Source of the DNA: Flavobacterium sp. N502536
Lineage (GTDB): Bacteria > Bacteroidota > Bacteroidia > Flavobacteriales > Flavobacteriaceae
Direction of reading: 5' to 3'
Assembly (NCBI RefSeq): GCF_025947345.1
Contig: NZ_CP110011.1
Location: 4,975,001-5,039,000, forward strand
Length of the DNA: 64,000 bases
Of the stretch, positions 1-9,762 are shown piece by piece (position 1 is the stretch's first letter; every line of letters begins with the position of its first letter). Under the pieces are notes generated by a model. That model was not told the DNA's origin. It worked only from the letters and a program-made list of their open reading frames with translations, and made no database searches. Position numbers and translations under genes: made by a program.

Positions 1-12
1 ATTCTAAAAAAG

Positions 13-86
13 TAGTCCCGGGCAGACTCGAACTGCCGACCCCTACATTATCAGTGTAGTACTCTAACCAGCTGAGCTACGAGACT
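13..86 (-). tRNA. tRNA-Ile (anticodon GAT)
   Basis: On the minus strand the segment folds as a complete cloverleaf. The seven-base acceptor stem AGTCTCG pairs with CGGGACT with one G-U pair. The anticodon stem CTACA/TGTAG encloses the loop CTGATAA, which gives anticodon GAT, and the T arm is GGCAG-TTCGAGT-CTGCC. CCA is not encoded. It lies just downstream of the 16S gene, the usual place for tRNA-Ile in a 16S-Ile-Ala-23S rRNA operon. The rest of that operon would lie beyond the left edge. Confidence 0.95.
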
Positions 87-212
87 CTGTTTTACTTAAT
101 TTTCATTTTTTTTTAAATTAACAGCAAGAGTAATTGAATTTAGCGATTCAGATCCTTTAAATAAACATCTTTTTTCCTTAACGTGCATTACTGCTAACAT
201 TTAAGGCTCTAG

Positions 213-1726
<1,514 letters not shown>

Positions 1727-1890
1727 ATATTTTTATATTATATTGCGATGTCGTCTCTATCGGTTCTTTGCGAATCTCTCGATTCCATTACTCTTATTCT
1801 TTTGTTTTAACATCTCTGTTAAAACGGCTGTCAATTCAATATGTCTACGAACGTGTCTTCTTGTGTTTGGCTTGTATTTCAAAGCGGGTG

Positions 1891-1921
1891 CAAAAGTAGA
1901 AAACTTATTTCTAAATGGCAA
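1891..1921 (-). promoter_or_regulatory. rRNA promoter P1 (proximal)
   Basis: On the minus strand the -7 element TACTTTTG (1891-1898) fits the Bacteroidota consensus TAnnTTTG. A TTG (1919-1921) lies 20 bases upstream, matching the -33 element. GCACCCGC follows the -7 box, as in the two distal copies. It faces the 16S gene about 165 bases downstream. Confidence 0.7.
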
Positions 1922-2014
1922 GAGTTTTTTGAAGTTTTTTTTAGAAAATTTCTTTTCGTTTTTACTTCTTTCTCCTTCCAATCTTTCAATGAGCTTCCCG
2001 TGTTTTGCGGGGTG

Positions 2015-2045
2015 CAAATGTAATATCCGTTTTCCATTCTCGCAA
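2015..2045 (-). promoter_or_regulatory. rRNA promoter P2 (middle)
   Basis: The minus strand carries TACATTTG (2015-2022) as the TAnnTTTG box, with TTG (2043-2045) 20 bases upstream. GCACCCC follows the box. Spacing and flanks match P1 and P3. Confidence 0.65.
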
Positions 2046-2135
2046 GCTTTTTTGAATTTTTATTTGAAAATTTCTTTTCGTTTTGATTCCTTTTCTTGCC
2101 AGTATTTCGGTGAACGTCTGTCGCTGTTGCGGGTG

Positions 2136-2165
2136 CAAAAGTAGACACTTTATTCACTTTTACAA
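2136..2165 (-). promoter_or_regulatory. rRNA promoter P3 (distal)
   Basis: The minus strand carries TACTTTTG (2136-2143) with TTG (2163-2165) 19 bases upstream. GCACCCGC follows the box. It is the farthest of three tandem promoters facing the 16S gene. Confidence 0.65.
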
Positions 2166-2335
2166 GCTTTTTACACAAGTATTTTTGATGTTTTTGAAAA
2201 CTTTTTGTTAACACTCTGATAACACCCCTTTTAGAATTTAATCTATTTTTAGTTTTGAAAGGTTTTTCTTTAGTGAATCTCTTTCAGGATAATCCCATCT
2301 TTCCAAACGCCCCGATTTTACTGGTCTCGCAAAAC

Positions 2336-2368
2336 AAACCCGACAGGTTTTGAAAACCTGTCGGGTTT
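2336..2368. repeat. Palindromic repeat, copy 1
   Basis: A perfect 16-bp inverted repeat (2336-2351 and 2353-2368) around one central base, with core CCCGACAGG/CCTGTCGGG. A near-identical palindrome lies at 2638-2669. The pair brackets a structured-RNA-like segment. It resembles palindromes dispersed between genes in Flavobacterium and could fold as a terminator hairpin on either strand. Confidence 0.75.
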
Positions 2369-2414
2369 AAAAGGACGCTGCGTTTTTGTTTTTTGGGTTG
2401 TTTTCTTTTGAAAA

Positions 2415-2498
2415 CCTATCCCCTAGCCCCGATAGAAGTGGAAATCCTTTTGCTTTTTCCTTTAAAAAGCAAAAGATTGTAGCGGATAGCGGGAGAGG
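2415..2498 (+). ncRNA. Flavo-1-like structured RNA element
   Basis: The plus strand reads CTAGCCCCGATAGAAGTGG, a hairpin with stem CTTTTGCTTTTT/AAAAAGCAAAAG, then TAGCGGATAGCGGG. This order of a CCCCGAT...GTGG block, a variable A/U hairpin and a GCGGAnAGCGGG block is what I recall of the Flavo-1 RNA motif of Flavobacteria. It lies between two palindromes. No plus-strand gene lies upstream, so its transcript is unknown. The 79-codon frame across it is not convincing. A covariance-model search would settle the family name. Confidence 0.5.
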
Positions 2499-2637
2499 GC
2501 TTCTCATTAACTTCAAATTCCAAATACCAAAATCCAAACTTGATGGCTTCGACTTCGCTCAGCCAGACAAAGGCTGCTCTTATTATATTTTCGCTCGGTT
2601 GGACAAAAATTACTCTTATATATAGGTAGACAAAAAT

Positions 2638-2669
2638 AAACCCGACAGGTTTTAGAAACCTGTCGGGTT
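2638..2669 (-). terminator. Palindromic repeat copy 2, likely terminator
   Basis: A 14-15 bp inverted repeat with a three-base loop (2653-2655), near-identical to the palindrome at 2336-2368. On the minus strand the hairpin is followed by TTTATTTTTG. It sits about 70 bases past the stop of the hydrolase gene ending at 2740, so it plausibly terminates that transcript. Confidence 0.6.
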
Positions 2670-2739
2670 GGTACTATATATAAGTAGGTATTTAATTTAA
2701 ACTATCGATAACTTCTATTCAATTACACTTCTTAAAACA

Positions 2740-3708
2740 TTAAGCGAGTCCTTTACAGGATTCGAAAAACTCGTAAGCTCTTTTCTCTACATAGGAATAC
2801 ATTGAATCGCGCAAAGGGAAAGCGCAGTGCCCTCCATATTTTGGAGTTTCCAGATAAACATATGCACTATCCTGAGCTATGGCCCTGGGGTAACATCTTT
2901 CGCCCAAAAATGGATCATCTAATGAATTAATGATTAAAACCGGAGTTGTAATGTTTTGAAGCGAAAATTCCGGAGAAACCCTCTGGTAGTAATCATCCCG
3001 GCTTGCAAAGCCATGTAGCGGTGCTGTAAAATACTGATCGACTTCATCAAATGACGAGATTTTATCAATCTGGTCACGGTTTATAAAATCGGGAAACTGT
3101 GCCGCTTTGTATTTTAGCTTTCTTTTAATGTCAATTGTAAAGTTCTTTAAATAGACTCTGTTAAAACCTTGCTTGAGTACAGCAGCACTAGTTGCAATAT
3201 GAGTTGGCACAGAAATAGAGACCGCTGCCTTTATACGTTTATCGATTTTTGTCCATCCCAGATAATTCAATAGCTGAACTCCTCCCATTGAATATCCGAT
3301 CAAATAAACATCTTCGAATTCTTTTTGAAGAACAAACTGCACTACTTCGTCAAGATCATCTACCGCACCGTGATGATAAAGTCTCGGAAGACGGTTCATC
3401 TCTCCTCCACAGGTACGGTTGTTCCATGCAAAAACAGAGAACCCCTTTTCCTGAAAATAAGCGGCACAGCTATTATTATACGTTCTGCGCGAATCACCCT
3501 CTAATCCATGGCATAAAATGACTGCTTTTTTAGAATCGTTTATAATAAAATCGATATTTATAAAGTCGCCGTCGCTTAACTCGTGTTTTTCTCTTGTATA
3601 ACCCGGAACTTCATACTTTTTAAACAAAGCAGCATAAATAGTAGAAATATGTCTGTTGCGATGAATAATAGAAGGCAAATTGTATTCTGATTGTTCAATT
3701 ATTGGCAT
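2740..3708 (-). CDS. Alpha/beta hydrolase, YheT family
   Basis: A 322-residue alpha/beta-hydrolase of the YheT/EMB8-like group, predicted to be a cytoplasmic esterase of unknown substrate. Visible marks are the oxyanion-region motif CHGLEG (about residue 66), the nucleophile elbow GYSMGG (Ser about 142), an acid in NSLDDPF (about 262) and the catalytic His in GGHCAFP (about 292). Length is normal for the family. A TAnnTTTG promoter lies 27 bases before the start and a hairpin terminator follows, so it is probably a single-gene transcript unrelated to the peptide cluster. Confidence 0.85.
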   Translation of the reverse strand: MPIIEQSEYNLPSIIHRNRHISTIYAALFKKYEVPGYTREKHELSDGDFINIDFIINDSKKAVILCHGLEGDSRRTYNNSCAAYFQEKGFSVFAWNNRTCGGEMNRLPRLYHHGAVDDLDEVVQFVLQKEFEDVYLIGYSMGGVQLLNYLGWTKIDKRIKAAVSISVPTHIATSAAVLKQGFNRVYLKNFTIDIKRKLKYKAAQFPDFINRDQIDKISSFDEVDQYFTAPLHGFASRDDYYQRVSPEFSLQNITTPVLIINSLDDPFLGERCYPRAIAQDSAYVYLETPKYGGHCAFPLRDSMYSYVEKRAYEFFESCKGLA

Positions 3709-3734
3709 GACAAAATGTTTTTTATGGTGCTATA

Positions 3735-3762
3735 CAAATCTAAGAAATCAATCCATATCAAA
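3735..3762 (-). promoter_or_regulatory. Putative promoter of the YheT-like gene
   Basis: The minus strand carries TAGATTTG (3735-3742), fitting TAnnTTTG, with TTTG (3759-3762) 16 bases upstream. The start codon at 3708 is 26 bases downstream of the box. The spacer is slightly short for the consensus. Confidence 0.5.
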
Positions 3763-3934
3763 CGTAATGCTGCCTTCTTTATTTCATTTTACACCATCAA
3801 AATAAGTTTGTTTAATGCTTGTTTGTTTTAAAATCCATAAATATTACTTTTCTTTTCTAAAGACCAGTTTAAACTTATGTACTCTGCAGTACAATTTATT
3901 CAGTGGCCTTAAATTATGGTACAGTTCACCTCAT

Positions 3935-4276
3935 TTACTTCAGTCCGATAAATTCACGAAATCCTTTTTGTTTTCTACTTGAAATTGGCAATGTCATATT
4001 GTTTGACATTTCACAGAAGAATCCTTCATTCTTTTTAATTCTGCAGATATGACTGACATTAACGATATAAGATTGATGAATTCTAAAAAAAATCTCGTCA
4101 TTAAGATCATCTTCATATTTGCCTAAATTCTGGCACGCAACATGTTCTTTTCCATCAAGTGTAAAAATGCTTGTGTATCTGCCATCCGCCACGCAACATA
4201 TAATTTGATCTACTTGAATAAAATCAACTTTATCAAAAGAAGAGATTAAAATATATTTTTTCTTTTTATTATCCAT
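3935..4276 (-). CDS. Stand-alone LytTR DNA-binding protein
   Basis: A 113-residue protein that is almost entirely a LytTR DNA-binding domain. Typical features are the DKVDFIQVDQI start strand, the DGRYTSIFTLDGKEH segment, and the FFRIHQSYIVNVSHI motif near residues 74-88. It has no receiver domain, unlike the usual LytR/AlgR response regulators, so it is either constitutive or controlled by another partner. Such single-domain LytTR proteins occur in Bacteroidota. Its targets cannot be read from the sequence. The 341 bases upstream (4277-4617) hold no gene and no clear promoter match. Confidence 0.8.
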   Translation of the reverse strand: MDNKKKKYILISSFDKVDFIQVDQIICCVADGRYTSIFTLDGKEHVACQNLGKYEDDLNDEIFFRIHQSYIVNVSHICRIKKNEGFFCEMSNNMTLPISSRKQKGFREFIGLK

Positions 4277-4617
4277 AAACTTATTTTATTAAACGGTTCA
4301 CAAATTAATCTAAACTCCTATCAACTCTGTTATTTCCAGAAGGGTAATTTTTCACATCTAATAAATTTCACAGGAGAAGACTCCACAAAACATACATGCT
4401 CCCTACACTACTTTTTGATAATAGTCATTGATATTTCTTACAAAAATAAAATATATTTACAAATGAGTACTTCTAATATAATAGATGGTTTAGTTTGCGT
4501 AACACCCGGCTTAAAATAGGTCATAAATGAAACTATTACTTATAGTGGGACAGTACTATTATGCACGCCAACTATAAAAATATAAAAGAAACAGTGTAGT
4601 TAAAGTTTAATTTTTAT

Positions 4618-5844
4618 TTATTCGCTTAGGTATAGATATCCGGTTTGTTTAGTATCTACCTGATCTTTGGTAACTGAAAGAATATAAAAATAAGTTCCGC
4701 TAGGGAGTTTTTCATTTCTTAAAAGAAGGTTTTTAACATTACAAAAACCATCAAAAACATTTTCTTTGGTGCCATATGCTGTAGTCTGAAATACTTTTAC
4801 TCCCCAACGATTGTATATTTCAACTTCGTTTTCGGTTCCCTCCAGCCCGTCAATTCTCAAGTATTCATTTAATCCATCGTTATTTGGAGAAATTGAATTG
4901 TATACTACAAAAGAGTTCGTTTTTTTAAATTTTGCAATAGTAAATACTCCTTCACCTGATATACTAGCAGGAGAAGAGACTGTTTTATCCTGAAGATTAA
5001 CTATTCCGCCTTGATCAACCCAAGCCTTTTTACTGTTATCCCAACGCACAATATGGATATCAGAAGGTGATTCGATAATCGTTGCAGGAGTCGTAGCTTC
5101 ATCCCAACTTAAAGTAATTATAATGTCGGAAGCAGCTCCTGCTTTTTTGACTGTCCAATACTCTTTGCTGTTTATAATTAGAATATTTTTTTCTTTATTT
5201 TTAAGAGGATATAAATTATCTGCATTCTCCAAAAAGTATTTTCCACTAAAGGCATCGGAATCTATTTTAAGAGCAGAAATCCCTACAGAACGGTACTTTA
5301 ATCTATCTCCAATAGGAAAGGTAAAGTCTTTATTTCCTATTTTCTTTACTTCACCATCTATAAAAGATTTATCACTTGCATTTAAACAACTTGAGCCGTT
5401 TTCAAAAATAACTATACCATCATATGCATCATCATCTATAATTCCTTCTTTAAAGTCGGCTGTACCGAAAATACTTAAATAATTAGAAACGTGAAAAGCA
5501 GCGCCCTTATCACTATTACTGTTTTTAAATTCTACATTATTCATTTCGATTGGGACAGATCCGGAAATATTCTGATATCCGGATTCTCCATACAATCGTA
5601 TTATACCTGAAGAATTACCACGATTAAAACTTACCAAACCACTATTGTTCAAATGGCTGTACAAAAAAAGTTCGCCATCATTAATTACAACACCTGTAGT
5701 AGTATTATCGAAAGCACCTATAGAACTTAACTGAGTATTTGGGGCGACAAAAAGCTCTCCTTTATTGATTGTTTGGGCAGAAACAAAATAAGGAAGTAAT
5801 AAAAGCAGCCCGCCTTTTAAATTTAATAATCTCATCTTAATCAT
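4618..5844 (-). CDS. Secreted protein with T9SS type-B sorting domain
   Basis: A 408-residue exported protein. It begins with a signal peptide ending around SAQT (residue 24). The last ~95 residues are a gliding-motility-associated / T9SS type-B C-terminal domain: SPNNDGLNEYLRI, YNRWGVKVF and LPSGTYFYIL are its hallmark segments, and the protein ends LYLSE. The middle is a beta-rich region with no family I recognise. It should be secreted by the type IX system and retained at the cell surface. It lies 43 bases downstream of the collagen-repeat gene in the same direction, so co-transcription is possible. MIKM offers two starts; the first was kept. Confidence 0.85.
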   Translation of the reverse strand: MIKMRLLNLKGGLLLLLPYFVSAQTINKGELFVAPNTQLSSIGAFDNTTTGVVINDGELFLYSHLNNSGLVSFNRGNSSGIIRLYGESGYQNISGSVPIEMNNVEFKNSNSDKGAAFHVSNYLSIFGTADFKEGIIDDDAYDGIVIFENGSSCLNASDKSFIDGEVKKIGNKDFTFPIGDRLKYRSVGISALKIDSDAFSGKYFLENADNLYPLKNKEKNILIINSKEYWTVKKAGAASDIIITLSWDEATTPATIIESPSDIHIVRWDNSKKAWVDQGGIVNLQDKTVSSPASISGEGVFTIAKFKKTNSFVVYNSISPNNDGLNEYLRIDGLEGTENEVEIYNRWGVKVFQTTAYGTKENVFDGFCNVKNLLLRNEKLPSGTYFYILSVTKDQVDTKQTGYLYLSE

Positions 5845-5887
5845 TTGTTATTTTACTTTAGCTCTCTATTCCATTTACTGACTTTAA

Positions 5888-8800
5888 TTAGTTGCGACTA
5901 ATCACATACCAATTCACTCCGTCTGACTGGATTACCCAGGCTTGAAAAGCAATATCAGCAACTAAACCTGCCACTCCATCAATCGTACTATTTGCAGGAC
6001 TAACGGTCACACTATTATTTGTGTTATCTATTTTTTTAATGTTGAATTTTTTACCTAACGCAGATGATGCCGATGGGATGGAAATCGTTACTGCCCCTGA
6101 ACCCGCATTAACCAAGATTGTTTCATCTGAAAGTGAGGCGGTATAATTGCTTGTTTTTGTTACAATTGCGGGTAGCATTTTAGCAGCAGATACCAGTTTC
6201 AATATTCCTGTTGTAGCATCAGCAAGTATAATATTGTCACTATTTAAAGTACTGGTAGATTGTAACCCCTGTAAAGCCAAAGTCTCATTAACAGTAGTGG
6301 TAACAATAGTAGCTCCTGTTAATTTCCCTCCTAGTTTTACTTCTCCGGCATTTACCGACAATCCATTAGAAACCTTTTCTAAAACATTTGCAGTAGACTT
6401 AACATTATTTACTTCTGAAGTTAAAACTCCTCCAGTTATACTTAATGTATTTGTTGTCGCATCTTTCATACTAATACTATTACTGTCTACTCCATTTATG
6501 GTTGACTTTAATGATCCACTTGAAATTGATAGCGCATTTGTATTTACAATTGCTGCACCTGTACTAGTATTACCGTTTATCATAATTGTAGCATTGTTTG
6601 CACTCGAACTATTGCTAAAAGTAATATTAGAAGCTCCGCTATCGCCTTTATCTCCCTTCGCTCCAGCTGCTCCGGCTAAACCTTGAATACCCTGGTCACC
6701 CTTATCACCCTTTGCTCCAGTAGCTCCGGCTACACCTTGGATACCCTGATCACCCTTATCGCCCTTTGCTCCAGTAGCTCCGGCTACACCTTGAATACCC
6801 TGGTCACCCTTATCACCCTTTGCTCCAGTAGCTCCGGCTACACCTTGGATACCCTGATCTCCCTTATCTCCTTTTGCTCCAGCTGCTCCGGCTAAACCCT
6901 GATCCCCCTTATCACCTTTTGCTCCAGCTGATCCGGCTGATCCAGCTAAACCTTGGATACCCTGATCTCCTTTATCGCCTTTTGCTCCGACAGATCCTGC
7001 TAAACCCTGAATACCTTGGTCACCTTTATCTCCTTTCGCTCCAGCTGCTCCGGCTAAACCTTGAATACCCTGGTCACCCTTATCACCCTTTGCTCCAGTA
7101 GCTCCGGCTACACCTTGGATACCCTGATCACCCTTATCGCCCTTTGCTCCAGCTACACCTTGAATACCTTGATCTCCTTTATTTCCTGCATCTCCTTTAT
7201 CTCCTTGGTCCCCTTGTAATCCGGCTGCTCCGGCAAAACCTTGCTCACCTTGCTCACCTTGGTCACCTTTATCTCCTTTGTCACCCTTTGCTCCAGCTGA
7301 TCCGGCTACACCTTGAATACCCTGATCTCCTTTGTCGCCTTTCGCAGCAGCTGATCCCGCTAAACCTTGGATACCCTGATCTCCCTTATCTCCTTTTGCT
7401 CCAGCTGTTCCGGCTACACCTTGAATTCCCTGATCTCCCTTATCTCCTTTCACACCAGATGCTCCGGTTAAACCTTGAATACCCTGGTCACCTTTATCTC
7501 CTTTTGCTCCAGCTGCTCCGGCTAATCCTTGAATACCCTGGTCACCTTTATCACCTTTTGTTCCAGTTGCTCCGGTTAAACCTTGAATACCTTGATCTCC
7601 TTTATCACCTTTCGCACCAGATGGTCCGGTTAAACCTTGAATACCCTGGTCACCTTTATCACCTTTATCACCTTTTGCTCCAGCTGTTCCGGCTACACCT
7701 TGAATTCCCTGATCTCCCTTATCTCCTTTCGCACCAGATGCTCCGGTTAAACCTTGAATACCCTGGTCACCTTTGTCTCCTTTTGCTCCAGATGCTCCAG
7801 CTAAACCTTGAATCCCCTGGTCTCCCTTATCTCCTTTTACTCCAGCTGATCCCGCTGCTCCAGATAAACCTTGAATACCTTGGTCACCTTTGTCTCCTTT
7901 TGCTCCAGATATTCCGGTTAAACCTTGAATTCCCTGATCTCCTTTGTCTCCTTTTGCTCCAGATGTTCCGGCTACACCTTGAATTCCCTGATCTCCCTTA
8001 TCACCCTTTGCTCCGGCTGATCCTTGAATACCTTGAATACCTTGCTCTCCTTTATCACCTTTCGCACCATCTGCTCCGGTTAAACCTTGAATACCCTGAT
8101 CTCCTTTATCGCCTTTTGCTCCTTTAGCTCCTTTTGCTCCGGCTAATCCTTGGTCTCCTTGATCTCCTTTTGCTCCGGCTAAACCTTGAACCCCTTGGTC
8201 TCCTTTATCACCCTTAGCACCAGCCGCTCCGGTTAAACCTTGAGCGCCCTGATCTCCTTTATCTCCTTTTGCACCATCTGCTCCGGTTAAACCTTGAATA
8301 CCTTGGTCTCCTTTATCTCCTTTTGTTCCAGCTGCTCCAGCTAAACCTTGGATACCTTGATCTCCTTTGTCTCCTTTTGCTCCGGTTAAACCTTGGTCTC
8401 CTTTATCTCCTTTCGCGCCAGCTGCTCCAGTTGATCCAGCCAAACCTTGGATACCTTGGTCACCTTTATCCCCCTTTGTTCCTTTATCACCCTTTACTCC
8501 TTTTGCTCCGGCTAATCCTTGAATACCTTGGTCTCCTTTATCACCCTTATCACCTTTGTCTCCTACAACTCCATTGATTTTAACCCAGTTTCGAGACTTT
8601 GAAGCCCATTCAGCATCACGGCCTGCAGCAGTGTTTTCTTTCCCAACATAGGCATAAATCGCTCCATTTGGGTCTTTTATAATCACATCCAATGTCGTAA
8701 TTGATCCTGCTTTTCCTAGTTCGCCTGCAGCTTCGGTAATACCATCAGCTCCATTTAAACCGCTTTTTCCGTTTATTGGAATCCACTTATCATTATTATC

Positions 8801-9220
8801 AGGATCTCGTACATAAAGTATTTTTGTTTTATTATCAATGTACATCGCTATGTTATCCCCCGGATATCCAATCTCTCCTTTATTTGCCGGAACACCAAAA
8901 CCATCAACTAAATTGACATTACCACTACTCTCTCCGGAAACTAAAATCCTATTCCATTTGTTATTATACCAATAGTAAAAACCAGGCGTAACATCAGAAA
9001 TCGTTTGAGTATTAAAAACTAATAAACTATTCTCGTTAACATTATCAATCGTTTTTTTATCTACTGTACTTAACAAAGGAACTCTAGGGATTAAAATCCC
9101 CTTATTATTAGATACGATATCTAACATTGTAGACGCATCTGGTTTTGAAGTACCAACACCTACTTGTCCATAAGTTACAGCACCTATAAGTAGCATTAAT
9201 GCGAGTAGATTCTTTCTCAT
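5888..9220 (-). CDS. Collagen-like triplet-repeat surface protein
   Basis: A 1110-residue exported protein. The N-terminus is a signal peptide (LLALMLLIGAVTYGQ) followed by the VGVGTxxPDASTMLDI opening common to flavobacterial surface proteins. Residues ~217-861 are an almost unbroken Gly-X-Y array of about 215 triplets, built from an 18-residue unit of the type GAKGDKGDQGIQGLAGAA. The C-terminal ~250 residues are a Ser/Thr/Asn-rich, tail-fibre-like region ending in a small beta domain. No T9SS sorting domain is evident. It probably forms a trimeric collagen-like stalk at the surface. Its function is unknown. Long open frames on the opposite strand are by-products of the repeat. Confidence 0.9.
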   Translation of the reverse strand: MRKNLLALMLLIGAVTYGQVGVGTSKPDASTMLDIVSNNKGILIPRVPLLSTVDKKTIDNVNENSLLVFNTQTISDVTPGFYYWYNNKWNRILVSGESSGNVNLVDGFGVPANKGEIGYPGDNIAMYIDNKTKILYVRDPDNNDKWIPINGKSGLNGADGITEAAGELGKAGSITTLDVIIKDPNGAIYAYVGKENTAAGRDAEWASKSRNWVKINGVVGDKGDKGDKGDQGIQGLAGAKGVKGDKGTKGDKGDQGIQGLAGSTGAAGAKGDKGDQGLTGAKGDKGDQGIQGLAGAAGTKGDKGDQGIQGLTGADGAKGDKGDQGAQGLTGAAGAKGDKGDQGVQGLAGAKGDQGDQGLAGAKGAKGAKGDKGDQGIQGLTGADGAKGDKGEQGIQGIQGSAGAKGDKGDQGIQGVAGTSGAKGDKGDQGIQGLTGISGAKGDKGDQGIQGLSGAAGSAGVKGDKGDQGIQGLAGASGAKGDKGDQGIQGLTGASGAKGDKGDQGIQGVAGTAGAKGDKGDKGDQGIQGLTGPSGAKGDKGDQGIQGLTGATGTKGDKGDQGIQGLAGAAGAKGDKGDQGIQGLTGASGVKGDKGDQGIQGVAGTAGAKGDKGDQGIQGLAGSAAAKGDKGDQGIQGVAGSAGAKGDKGDKGDQGEQGEQGFAGAAGLQGDQGDKGDAGNKGDQGIQGVAGAKGDKGDQGIQGVAGATGAKGDKGDQGIQGLAGAAGAKGDKGDQGIQGLAGSVGAKGDKGDQGIQGLAGSAGSAGAKGDKGDQGLAGAAGAKGDKGDQGIQGVAGATGAKGDKGDQGIQGVAGATGAKGDKGDQGIQGVAGATGAKGDKGDQGIQGLAGAAGAKGDKGDSGASNITFSNSSSANNATIMINGNTSTGAAIVNTNALSISSGSLKSTINGVDSNSISMKDATTNTLSITGGVLTSEVNNVKSTANVLEKVSNGLSVNAGEVKLGGKLTGATIVTTTVNETLALQGLQSTSTLNSDNIILADATTGILKLVSAAKMLPAIVTKTSNYTASLSDETILVNAGSGAVTISIPSASSALGKKFNIKKIDNTNNSVTVSPANSTIDGVAGLVADIAFQAWVIQSDGVNWYVISRN
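6640..8572. repeat. 54-bp tandem repeat encoding Gly-X-Y triplets
   Basis: About 1.9 kb of tandem DNA repeat with a 54-bp (18-codon) period, and 9-bp sub-periodicity from the triplets. Some neighbouring units, for example in 6660-6860, are nearly identical, while the flanks are more diverged. This suggests recent unit duplication. Length variation between strains and assembly collapse are both likely here. Confidence 0.9.
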
Positions 9221-9570
9221 TATTGTAAAGCATTTGTATTATATGCTACAAATATGTCGCTATATTTTTTCTAAATATTAGTAGAAGTAACAAGTATAGA
9301 ATTCTATGATATTTTCGAAGACAAAGAGATCATAATCGCTAAAACTTATGTTGTAAAATGGTTAATTGTTAATTATTAATTGTTAATGGTTTGTGGTTTG
9401 TGGTTGCATGCTTTACTTGAAAAAATCTATACTCTGATATTAAATAAAAAACCCGTATTGTAAAAGATAAATTTGGCGAGTATGAAGAATCATAAACAAG
9501 ATCTGAAGTATTGTACACAATATCTCAGTGCACAAAATTATAATGGGGTCTTTTGACCCTATTACAAAAA

Positions 9571-9607
9571 AAGAGAGGCTGTCAAATTTTATCTGACAGC
9601 CTCTCTT
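9571..9607 (-). terminator. Bidirectional rho-independent terminator
   Basis: A 14-bp perfect stem (9571-9584 and 9594-9607) with a nine-base loop. An A-run precedes it and a T-run follows it on the plus strand, so it can work in both directions. On the minus strand it lies about 155 bases past the stop of the S33 hydrolase, the last gene of the peptide cluster, and it marks the end of that transcript. The rest of 9221-9762 holds no gene, only short TTAATTGTTAAT repeats and a CAGATC-rich repeat near 9680-9705. Confidence 0.85.
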
Positions 9608-9762
9608 TTTTTTAAGAAACGTGCTTCTTTTTTTTCTTTTTTGCTCCTAAAAACTATACTTCTATAGAGCAATTTTTCTCTCGCAGATCAAGCAGATCAG
9701 GCAGATTTTTTATTTTTATTTTTTATTTTTTATTTTCTTAGCGCCGCTCAGGCTTCTGATAG

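Larger units (their letters stand above)
1881..2240 (-). repeat. Triplicated ~120-bp rRNA promoter repeat
   Basis: Three diverged copies of about 120 bp follow each other upstream of 16S (about 1881-2004, 2005-2125 and 2126-2240). Each holds a conserved GGGTGCAAA(A/T)GTA block, a spaced CAAG block and a T/A-rich tail; copies 1 and 2 share GAAAATTTCTTTTCGTTTT. On the minus strand each block reads as a Bacteroidota promoter. I see no credible protein gene here; the open frames are low-complexity. The rest of 1727-2335 has no gene either. Confidence 0.75.

Noticed and set aside
2386..2625. A 79-codon plus-strand frame
   Set aside because: It crosses the Flavo-1-like element and a flavobacterial intergenic repeat; its composition is that of the repeat.
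6147..8577. Several long plus-strand open frames (up to 327 codons) opposite the collagen-repeat gene
   Set aside because: They are Leu-rich translations of the antisense of a Gly-X-Y repeat. The minus-strand frame has a signal peptide and a coherent protein structure.
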